From contig PLDW01000501.1 in NCBI GenBank assembly GCA_003136315.1, positions 26,721-66,756 on the forward strand: 40,036 nucleotides of DNA. The letters run 5' to 3'. The DNA is from Gemmataceae bacterium (GTDB lineage: Bacteria; Planctomycetota; Planctomycetia; Gemmatales; Gemmataceae). Each line of letters starts with the position of its first letter. Positions within the stretch are counted from its first letter, which is position 1. The notes beneath the pieces are model-generated. The model saw nothing but the letters and a program-made list of their open reading frames with translations. It did no database searches and was not told the origin of the DNA. Both the position numbers and the translations under genes were made by a program. Shown here in pieces: positions 1 to 8,100 of the stretch.

Positions 1-110
1 CCATGCGGTGTAACGCCAGCCCTTCCAAGGGCTGACGCCCTGGACTACTGTCTGACATCCCTTCGGGACTCAAAACCTCGGCTTTGGGGCGAGCCCCACC
101 GGTTACACCC
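1..110. repeat. Partial copy of dispersed MITE-like element (family A)
   Basis: The right end, 91-110, reads GAGCCCCACCGGTTACACCC. Its reverse complement, GGGTGTAACCGGTGGGGCTC, matches the terminal repeats of the complete element at 10798-11035 and the 20 bases that end this window. The interior has a G/C-rich palindrome (about 18-43) and the phrase 'actcaaaacc', resembling the interior of the complete copy. The left end lies outside the window. It sits just downstream of the GH2 gene stop. Confidence 0.7.
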
Positions 111-126
111 AAAGAAGATCGTAATA

Positions 127-2421
127 TCACGGTCGCCCACTGATCGATTTCGCGGGGATCACCTCCACGAATCCCGCATCGATGTACTGCCCGCCTGTCG
201 TCTGGTGGCAGTGGATCGCGATCACATTCCGCCCGGCTTTGAGTGCCTTTCGACCAGCAGCCGACAGCGGAACCTCGATGTAATCGGAGGTGAACCCGGA
301 CAGCTTCGTTGCGAGAACGCCGTTGACGAAGACCTCGGCATCCTCGTCGTGGTGGATGCGGAGGTACACTTCGCCCGCGGGGAGCGCGGCCAGGTCGAAG
401 GATCGCCGCAGCCAGATGTCGGCCGTCTTCCACTCGGTCCGGACAATCGCCCCGGGTGTGCCCTTCGTCCCAAAGCCGCCATCGGCTTCATCCCACTTCG
501 TGGCGTCGGTGTCTGGCTTCTCCCAACCTTCTGCGGGTTTGGTGAGCGTGTACCGCCACTTCTGTGCTGATTGTTCCGAAGTGGGAACCAGTTCGCGATA
601 CTCCGGAGGTGGGCCGAAGAGAGTCTTGTGCCATACGGCGGTTTCGGTCGGATCGAGCTTGATCACTTCCCGGTCATAGGTCATCAGGCCGTTCACTTCG
701 ACTTCAACATCTGTTGTCTGGGTGTAGACCGCGGCCGAGAGCCCTTTCCCGATCAGCGTGTGGAGTCGGATCATCAGTTGGTGGTAGTTCCGTCGGAGGT
801 CGTCGGTTGTCTTGAACGACTGGTAACCCCAGTTGCCGTTGTCCTTCCAGAGGTGCCCCCGGAGGGGGAGCCCAAGACCGCCAAACTCGCCAAGGACGCT
901 CACTCGATCGGGCATCACCGGGAACATCCCCGGCCCCGGGTAGTTGTGCATGTCCTTCATGTCTCCGTAGCCGCGGTCGGTCCATCCGCTCGGGCCATTC
1001 ACCAGACGAGTCGGATCGTACTCCTTCACCCACTTCAGGATCTCGTTCGTGTCGTGCTGGCCCCAGCCCTCGTTAAAGGGCACCCAGGTGACGATGCACG
1101 GGAAGAACCGGAGATGGTCGATCATCGCCTTGAGTTCTGTGCGGAACTGAGCCTTCTCGGGGGCGGTGAATTCGGCGTCGTCCTTCGCTCCCGGACCAAC
1201 AAAGTGCTTGCGGCCAGCCCCCATCGCGCTGGGCATGTCCTGCCAGACAAGCAGGCCGAGTTTGTCGCAGTGGTGGTACAGACGGGCCGGCTCGACCTTG
1301 ATGTGCTTGCGGAGCATGTTCATGCCGAGTTGCTTCAGCACTTTCAGGTCGTAGGCCATCGCCTCGTCGGATGGCGGGGTGAGCAACCCGTCCGGCCACC
1401 ACCCCTGATCGAGCGGCCCGACCTGGAACAGCGGCTTGTTATTGAGCATGAGCCGCAGGATGCCCTTCTCGTCCTTCGCGGTCGAGATCTTCCGCATCGC
1501 GAAGTAGCTTTCCACTGCATCGTAGACGCTATCGACTTTCATACCCAAAAAGCCGATCGTCAGGCCATACAGGTGCGGCGAATCCGGGGTCCAGAGTCTC
1601 GCACCCGGGACTTTGATCGTCACCGTGTGTTCTGCACTGGAGGCTTCGCCGACGAGTTTCTCGCCGTCATAAATCTGGACTCGCATGACCACATTCAGTT
1701 CACGGCTCATCCGAGCGGTTACCGTCACTTCGCTGCGGTCGATGTCGGTGCTAACCGCAAGCGATTCGACCCAGCCGCTCTTCTGGACCGGTTCCATCCA
1801 GACCGTTTGCCAGATACCCGTGACCGAGGTGTACCAGATCCCTTCCGGCTTGCTCACCTGTTTACCGCGGGGCTGGGCACCCTGGTCGGTGGGATCCCAC
1901 ACCCGGACGATGAGTTCATTCGGCCCGTCCTTGAGAGCCTCGGTGATATCGAACGAGAACGGGTCGAATCCACCCTTGTGAGTGCCGATCGCCTTCCCGT
2001 TCACGAACACCGTCGTTTCCCAGTCGACCGCCCCGAAGTGGAGGATCGTCTGCTTGCCTTTCCAGCCGACGGGCACCTCGACGGTCCGCCGATACCAGAG
2101 CAACTGATCCTTCGTCACGGTCTTCCCGACTCCAGAGAGGGCCGACTCGATGCAGTACGGCACCAGAATCTGTCCGTCCCACTTCTCCGGCTTCCCCGCG
2201 GCCTTCGCAGTGATGGCGTAATCCCACAGGCCGTTCAGGTTGAGCCAGTCCTTCCGAACCAGTTGCGGCCGGGGGTATTCTTTCCAGGCGTTGTCGGGGG
2301 TGACTTGCTTGCCCCATTTCGTTATGAGTGGGGCCGGTGCCGGTTTCCAGTCGGCCGCGAGGCCCGCACCCACCGGGGCGACGAACGCTATAAGAACGAC
2401 CAACAGACGGGATAAGGGCAT
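127..2421 (-). CDS. Secreted glycoside hydrolase family 2 protein (beta-galactosidase/glucuronidase-like)
   Basis: This 764-residue protein is predicted to be exported and to hydrolyse a beta-linked glycan. Residues 1-23 form a signal peptide (MPLSRLLVVL core, cleavage near GLAAD). Residues 55-210 are the GH2 sugar-binding jelly roll, about 215-305 the immunoglobulin-like middle domain, and about 310-610 the TIM barrel. The acid/base glutamate is E451 in VPFNEGWG and the nucleophile candidate is E512 in LGEFGG; both are present, so the enzyme should be active. Residues 615-760 add a second jelly-roll-like domain (HHDEDAEVFVNG), which is outside the minimal GH2 architecture. The ATG at 2421 is preceded by GAGG and starts the signal peptide. 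It stands alone, divergent from serA across a repeat-bearing spacer. The substrate cannot be read from the sequence. Confidence 0.93.
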   Translation of the reverse strand: MPLSRLLVVLIAFVAPVGAGLAADWKPAPAPLITKWGKQVTPDNAWKEYPRPQLVRKDWLNLNGLWDYAITAKAAGKPEKWDGQILVPYCIESALSGVGKTVTKDQLLWYRRTVEVPVGWKGKQTILHFGAVDWETTVFVNGKAIGTHKGGFDPFSFDITEALKDGPNELIVRVWDPTDQGAQPRGKQVSKPEGIWYTSVTGIWQTVWMEPVQKSGWVESLAVSTDIDRSEVTVTARMSRELNVVMRVQIYDGEKLVGEASSAEHTVTIKVPGARLWTPDSPHLYGLTIGFLGMKVDSVYDAVESYFAMRKISTAKDEKGILRLMLNNKPLFQVGPLDQGWWPDGLLTPPSDEAMAYDLKVLKQLGMNMLRKHIKVEPARLYHHCDKLGLLVWQDMPSAMGAGRKHFVGPGAKDDAEFTAPEKAQFRTELKAMIDHLRFFPCIVTWVPFNEGWGQHDTNEILKWVKEYDPTRLVNGPSGWTDRGYGDMKDMHNYPGPGMFPVMPDRVSVLGEFGGLGLPLRGHLWKDNGNWGYQSFKTTDDLRRNYHQLMIRLHTLIGKGLSAAVYTQTTDVEVEVNGLMTYDREVIKLDPTETAVWHKTLFGPPPEYRELVPTSEQSAQKWRYTLTKPAEGWEKPDTDATKWDEADGGFGTKGTPGAIVRTEWKTADIWLRRSFDLAALPAGEVYLRIHHDEDAEVFVNGVLATKLSGFTSDYIEVPLSAAGRKALKAGRNVIAIHCHQTTGGQYIDAGFVEVIPAKSISGRP

Positions 2422-2592
2422 CGGAGACCTCGCAGGAAGAGGGGACGATCCGGGTGACCGTCAGGTCGGACACGCTTTGTCGTAGGCATCCGGCCCAGGA
2501 GTGTCCCGCTGGTTGACCCAGCCACGGTTCACCCCTTTGGCCGATTCGTACATTAGCACTGCGTCCAAGTCGGAATGGCGGGTTCAGAGACC

Positions 2593-2750
2593 GACCCCGG
2601 AGGGGTCGCAGCGATTAGTGGTCGAGCTGCGCTCGACCACCGGGAGCGGGGCCAGAGGCTCTGACGTGAACACGAATTGCCCCCGTGACCGCAAACCGGT
2701 GGTGTCGCTGCGCTCAACCACCGGCTAATCGCTGGGACCCCTCCGGGGTC
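2593..2750. repeat. Palindromic intergenic repeat (family B)
   Basis: Outer arms of 26 bp, 2593-2618 and 2725-2750, are inverted copies with one mismatch (core GACCCCGGAGGGGTC and CAGCGATTAG). Inside the left arm is a perfect 10-bp hairpin at 2618-2640 (GTGGTCGAGC, loop TGC, GCTCGACCAC). A weaker hairpin around 2698-2723 mirrors it. The whole unit could fold into a cruciform or a branched RNA. It fills most of the 455-bp spacer between the divergent GH2 and serA genes. The rest of that spacer shows nothing else I can name. Confidence 0.75.
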
Positions 2751-2876
2751 GGGATGACGCGAAGGCGACACCGGTTGGAAACTCGGGATCGCCGGGCAAC
2801 TCACCCAACCCGTCATTTCTAGGGAGATGCAGTACTCGTTTCGCCTCGCTCACTCGCGCACAGGAACTGGATTGCC

Positions 2877-4508
2877 ATGCCTCGCGTCCTGATCGCCGAC
2901 AAGCTCGAAGCCGCTGGAATCGACCTGCTCAAGGCCGCCGGAATCGAGGTGGACAACCAACCGAATATTTCCAAGGAACCGAAAGCCACCCTGCTCGCGG
3001 CCTTGCAAGCGGCCGACGCGGTGATCTGCCGGTCCCAGCCCAAAATCACGGCCGACCTGCTGGAGAATCCGGGCAAGCTCCGGGCCATTGCCCGGGCTGG
3101 AGTGGGGGTCGACACGATCGATGTCCCCGCCGCGACCCGCAAGGGCATCGTGGTGATGAACACCCCCGGCGGGAACACAGTGTCTGCCGCCGAGCACACC
3201 ATCGCACTGATGTTCGCTCTCGCCCGCAAGGTGCCGGCCGCCGATGCAGTGATGAAAGCTGGCGGATGGGACCGGAACAAATTCGTCGGCAGCCAACTCG
3301 CCGGGAAGACGATCGGAGTGGTCGGGCTCGGACGGATTGGTCGAGAAGTCGCTCGCCGGGCCAAGGGGCTGGACATGGCAGTCATTGCACTCGACCCTTT
3401 TGTGACGGCTGCGAAGGCCGCCGAACTCGGGCTTGAGAGTGCTGTGAGCCTTGAGGAGTTGCTACCGAGGGTCGATTTCCTGACCATCCACGTCCCGCTC
3501 AGCGCCGAGACGAAGAGCCTCATCGGAGCCCGTGAGCTGGCGATGATGCGAAAGACCGCGTGTGTCCTGAACGTGGCGCGGGGGGGGATTATCGACGAGC
3601 GAGCCCTGGCCGACGCCCTCGCCGCCTCAATGATCGCAGGGGCCGGGGTGGACGTCTTCACCATCGAGCCGACGGCTCCCGACAACCCCCTTCTGAAGGC
3701 TCCGAACATTGTCCTCACCCCGCATCTTGGAGCGAGCACCCTTGAGGCCCAGGAGAATGTTGCGGTCGAGGCCGCTCAACTGATAGCCGATTTTCTCCTC
3801 AAAGGACAGGTCGCCAATGCGGTGAATATGACCTCGGTCGATCCCCGCGAGTTGGCCGAGGTTTGGCCGTATGTCGATTTGGCCCGTCGGCTGGGTTTGC
3901 TCCACGCCCAGCTCGCCCACGGGGGGATTCGGAAGGCCACCCTGACCTACAAGGGCGACCTGGCATCCAAGAAAACGAAGCTACTCACCGCTGCATTCAC
4001 CGCCGGGCTTCTGGAGTACCGCCTCAGTAAGGGTGGGGTGAATCTGGTGAACGCGGAGGTTCTGGCCCGGGAGCGAGGGATCGAGATCACCGAGACGTCG
4101 AACCCGAAAAAGGGCGACTTCGCCGCCCTTCTGAATGCGGAGGTCGAGACCGAGCAAGGGGTGACAGTCGCCGCAGGCACGCTCTTCGGTGACCAGTACG
4201 TCCGACTCGTCCAGCTCGGGCCGTATCGGATGGAGAGCTATCTGGATGGGGTGTTGATGGTTTTCACACATCGGGACGTGCCAGGGATGATCGGGTTCAT
4301 CGGCACGATTTTCGGCAAGCACGGTGTGAACATCGCCCAGATGACTGTCGGCCGACAGATTCCAGGAGGCGAAGCGATCGGCATCCTGAACCTGGACACC
4401 CGACCGACCGACGCGGCCCTGGCCGAGGTGAAGGGGCACCCCCAGATCAGCAGTCTGACAGTCGTCACCCTGCCACCGGCCGGGGAGCCCCCGGCGTGGC
4501 TCGGATGA
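2877..4508 (+). CDS. serA: D-3-phosphoglycerate dehydrogenase
   Basis: The 543-residue protein catalyses the NAD-dependent oxidation of 3-phosphoglycerate to 3-phosphohydroxypyruvate, the first step of serine synthesis, in the cytoplasm. Residues 1-100 and 285-320 form the substrate domain. Residues 100-285 form the Rossmann domain with GLGRIG at 151-156. Catalytic R235 (NVARGG), E264 and H283 (HLGAS) are all present. Residues about 320-450 are the intervening (ASB) domain of long-form enzymes, and about 455-525 the C-terminal ACT domain, which suggests serine feedback as in other long forms. The length is typical of that class. ATG at 2877 has AGGA ten bases upstream and begins the usual beta-strand (RVLIADKL). 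A hairpin follows the stop. Confidence 0.96.
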   Translation: MPRVLIADKLEAAGIDLLKAAGIEVDNQPNISKEPKATLLAALQAADAVICRSQPKITADLLENPGKLRAIARAGVGVDTIDVPAATRKGIVVMNTPGGNTVSAAEHTIALMFALARKVPAADAVMKAGGWDRNKFVGSQLAGKTIGVVGLGRIGREVARRAKGLDMAVIALDPFVTAAKAAELGLESAVSLEELLPRVDFLTIHVPLSAETKSLIGARELAMMRKTACVLNVARGGIIDERALADALAASMIAGAGVDVFTIEPTAPDNPLLKAPNIVLTPHLGASTLEAQENVAVEAAQLIADFLLKGQVANAVNMTSVDPRELAEVWPYVDLARRLGLLHAQLAHGGIRKATLTYKGDLASKKTKLLTAAFTAGLLEYRLSKGGVNLVNAEVLARERGIEITETSNPKKGDFAALLNAEVETEQGVTVAAGTLFGDQYVRLVQLGPYRMESYLDGVLMVFTHRDVPGMIGFIGTIFGKHGVNIAQMTVGRQIPGGEAIGILNLDTRPTDAALAEVKGHPQISSLTVVTLPPAGEPPAWLG

Positions 4509-4536
4509 CCGTCGGAACGTGCTGGAGGGTCGAAGA

Positions 4537-4557
4537 GAGCCGGTCCTGGACCGGCTC
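4537..4557 (+). terminator. Terminator-like hairpin after serA
   Basis: GAGCCGGTC, loop CTG, GACCGGCTC: a perfect 9-bp stem starting 28 bases after the serA stop. No T-tract follows, so it is a candidate transcription end or 3' stabiliser rather than a canonical intrinsic terminator. Confidence 0.4.
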
Positions 4558-4770
4558 CCAGGGCCGAACCCATAACATCCGCGGGCGCTACTGTTTGACG
4601 ATACCGACAATCCACTCACGCGCAGCGGGGTCGGAAAAGCATCGTTATCGCCGGGAGGAGCGTATGGATCGTAGGGACGACACGGGCTGGCGACAAGCTG
4701 GAATCTTCGGTATGTGCTTCCCGACCGGCCCCTGGGCGGACTACAATCGAACGAAACCCCCGGTGCCCAA

Positions 4771-5124
4771 ATGCTGTTCTTCTTCCTCGCTGGCCATGCG
4801 TTGATGGATTTCTCGCTCCAGACGGACGCGATGGCCACTTGCAAGTGCCGACGGGCAAATCTTCCACTCCAACGATCGGTCCCGTGGTATTACTGGATGA
4901 CGGCCCACACCCTCCTCCACGGAGCAGCAGTCGGTGGTGTGGTTTCGCTCGGTTACCCGGGGATGTGGAATCTGATTGTCGGGTTTGCCGTGGCCGAAAC
5001 AGCAATTCACTGGGTGATCGACTTCGGAAAGTGTGAAAAGCTGTACAACATTCACATCGACCAGGCGCTCCACGTTCTCTGCAAGTTCGCCTGGTGGGGA
5101 CTCCTCGTGGGCGGGGTGGTCTAA
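4771..5124 (+). CDS. DUF3307-type small membrane protein
   Basis: A 117-residue integral membrane protein. It opens with a hydrophobic segment followed by an H-A-L-M-D-F-S-L-Q-T-D stretch, and has later segments with HTLLHG, H-W-V-I-D-F-G-K and IDQALHVL. This spacing of His/Asp pairs (HxxxDFxLQ, HxxID, DQxxH) is what I know from the DUF3307 family, whose function is unknown. Four hydrophobic stretches are visible. I chose ATG 4771 because the family begins at this segment. A GTG at 4714 would add 19 unremarkable residues. The Shine-Dalgarno at 4771 is weak. The gene runs in the serA direction but 262 bp behind it, after a hairpin, so it is probably transcribed separately. It converges on the kinase-TPR gene. 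Confidence 0.75.
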   Translation: MLFFFLAGHALMDFSLQTDAMATCKCRRANLPLQRSVPWYYWMTAHTLLHGAAVGGVVSLGYPGMWNLIVGFAVAETAIHWVIDFGKCEKLYNIHIDQALHVLCKFAWWGLLVGGVV

Positions 5125-5180
5125 TTCTGTGACATCGGTTGGCGGATTCGCTGCCTCGACGATTGGGAATCCGCCTGCTG

Positions 5181-8100
5181 TCAGCGACCTGGCTTTGCTT
5201 TCGTCGCTTTCTTGTCGACCCCAGCCCAGAGTTCCTTCCAATTGGTTTGTTCATCGGCCGGCAATTCAGCCAGCCCAGTTTGGTCGCGAACGGGAGCGAG
5301 CGCTGGGTCAGTCAGCCATTCAGCGAGGTCAGCCGGGCTGCGGACGGCGAGATCGTCCCGAAGCCATCCGAGGGCCAGTTTCCGCAGTCGAGTTTTCTCG
5401 GCCGCGAGCAGGTCGCTGGCATCTCCGCGACCTGCTGAGGCAGCAACAGCCGCCCGTGCGGCGGTCAGCCTGTGCCCCGCCCGGAGATCGTCGGCAAGTT
5501 TGGGGTTGGCCTCGAATGCCTCGACCGAGAAGGTCACCGCCGCATGTGGTCGATCCTTGTAGCGCTGGCAAAGGGCGGCGAGTTCGAGTCGAATGCCTGG
5601 GGTGGCTGGGGTCACGGACTTGGTGCGGATGCCTGCGAGGATGCTGTCGAGTTCGACTAATCGCTCAGCCGTGCGGATTTCCCCATCGAGCGAAGCGAAC
5701 TGCTTCTGCTGATCGTCCTGCAATTGCTGTGGATTGGGAATCTTCCTGGCGAGGATGTGGGCGCGGCGGAGTGCGACAAGTGATTCCGTGATCTGTCCGG
5801 TCTGACGGAGCGAGAGCCCCAGGTCGATCAGGAGTTGCCATTCGATCAAGTCGGCAGTTCTCCTGTCATTTGCGAGGAGGAGTTCGGCCGTTCGGAACGC
5901 GGCAATAGCTTCCTTCTGGCGGCCGAGTTGCGCCAACGCCCGCCCCCGAGCCCAGTGTGTGCTGGCCCAGCCCTGGCGCAGGTTGAGGGCCTTGTCAAAC
6001 CAGATCAGGGCTTCATCGGGGTGGCCGGTCCGACGAAGCCAGACACCGAGTGAGCGAGCGTAGACAGCGTTTTTGGGGTCCAGGTCGGTCGCCCGGCGGA
6101 GGCTTGCGATGACCTTGTCCGGTTGATTTAATGCACTCCAGCAATCGCCCAACGCCCAGTGATAGGCGGGATTCTCCGGAGCACATTTGGCCGCTGATTC
6201 GAACGCGATTGCAGCCTCCTGATACCGCTTGCGTGCGTATAAAAATTGACCGTAGGAATTGTATATCGATGGATTATTAGAATTTAGCTCAATGGTTCTC
6301 TTGAGAGTTGTTTCGGCTTGCGTGTTGTCACCCCGTGCCTGGTGAATGGATGCGAGTATTTCCCAATTGGTAAGATCGTTTTGATTTAAAACAACTGATT
6401 TTTGAGCAGCGATCAGCCCTTCATTGAGGTGCTCAGGTTTACCGAGTTCCTTCAGAGATCTGGCCAAGTTGGCGTGATAGACCGCCACCTTCGGTGCAAG
6501 TCGGATGGCCTCACGATATGCGGTGGCGGCCTCCGCAAAGCGACCGAGTTGGTGGTAAAGGTTTCCGAGACGGTTCGGATAGAAGGCATTCTGGGGCGCG
6601 AGATGCATGGCGATTTGCCATTCGGAGATCGCTTCCGGGTTGCGCCTGCGTGTCTCGTATGTGCCGGCCAAATTCGCGTGGAGAATGTGGTCTCCCGGCA
6701 TGAACCGAATGGCCTCGCGGTACTCGGCGATGGCCTCATCGTGTCGGTTAGCAGAGACCAAGGCATTGGCCAGGAGATTGTGGGAGAAAGCGGAACTGGG
6801 TTCTAACCGCACTGCCATGAAACCGGAATCGATCGCTTCGCTTGCGAGTCCCTGTTTGGTGAGCGCTGAGCAAAGATCCCGACGGATCGAAGCATCGTTG
6901 GGGGCGAGATCGACTGCAATCAGATACCACTTGATCGCCTCGGCCCTGGGCGAAGAATCGGATTCACGCAGGGCAGTGGCCAGGTCTCGTGCGTACTCTG
7001 CCACTTTCGGAGCGAGTACGACGGCCTGGCGGTAATATAGAATTGATTTGTCGAATTGATTTTGAGAATAATACAAATTTCCTAGCGCCTGCTGATGACG
7101 CGCTTCGTTCGGCCCGATCTTGAGGGCTTTCAGATAAGCCTCTTCTGCAGCATGATACTCCTTCTGCTTGCGATGGAGATCCCCGAGAGCCACCAGGGCA
7201 GTGGGGTCGTCCGGCCGGAGTTTCACGGCCCTGAGAAGGCCCTCAGCCGCTTCTTGGTGCAACCCCAGATCGTTCAGTAATGTTGCCCGATGGATTTGGG
7301 AGTACAGATCACGTGGGTTGAGTCGGATGGCTTCGTCCGCTGCGGCACGGGCGTCTGCCGTGCGCCCTGCCGCCATCAAGCACATTGCATACTCGCTGCG
7401 GACCGTCGAGAAGAATGGTGCTCGTTCGATGGCGTGACGAGCGTCAGCGATGGCATTCTCGTAGCGCTGTGTTCGCGTGTAAAACGTTGCCCGATATCGC
7501 CAGCAGATTGGGCTGCGGGGAGAGAGTTGGATCCCACGTGTAAGCTCGGCTGCGGCCTCCTCGACCTGGCCGACCATGAACAAGGCCGTGCCAAGCATTG
7601 ATGCCGCCTCCCCAAAAGTGGGGGCGTTCGCCACGCATCGGCGGCAGTAGGGCAGAGCCTCTTGAGGCTTGTCAAACTGGAGGAGTAAGTTTGCAACCCT
7701 CACGTCTTCGAGACCATTTCGTGTACCCACAGCGATCAGTTCGTTGAGTACCCGATCCGCTTCGCTGGGTTTGCCGCGGAGGAGGAGGACGGTCGCCAGA
7801 GAGCAGCGGGCGAGCCGGGAGTTGGAATCTGTGCGGACCCAGTCGCGAGCGGCTGCCTCAACACCAGGATCACCACCGTATAGTAGCGCTGCAATATAGG
7901 ATTCCCGGGTGAGCGAATACAGTGGGTCGATCTCGATGGCACGGCGGAGGCACTGGCTGGCTCGCTCCGGGTGATTCGTGGCGATCCACGCATTTCCCAG
8001 GTTCGTCAGCACCACCATGCTGTCGGGCCGGGTGGCCAGAGCAGACTGGAAAGCCGTGACCGCCTCGACCAGTCGGGGAGGATCGGAGTATGTGTAGTAC

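Noticed and set aside
571-2415. A 614-residue open frame on the plus strand opposite the GH2 gene
   Set aside because: It is a His/Arg/Pro-rich translation without domains. The opposite strand has a complete GH2 enzyme with both catalytic Glu residues.
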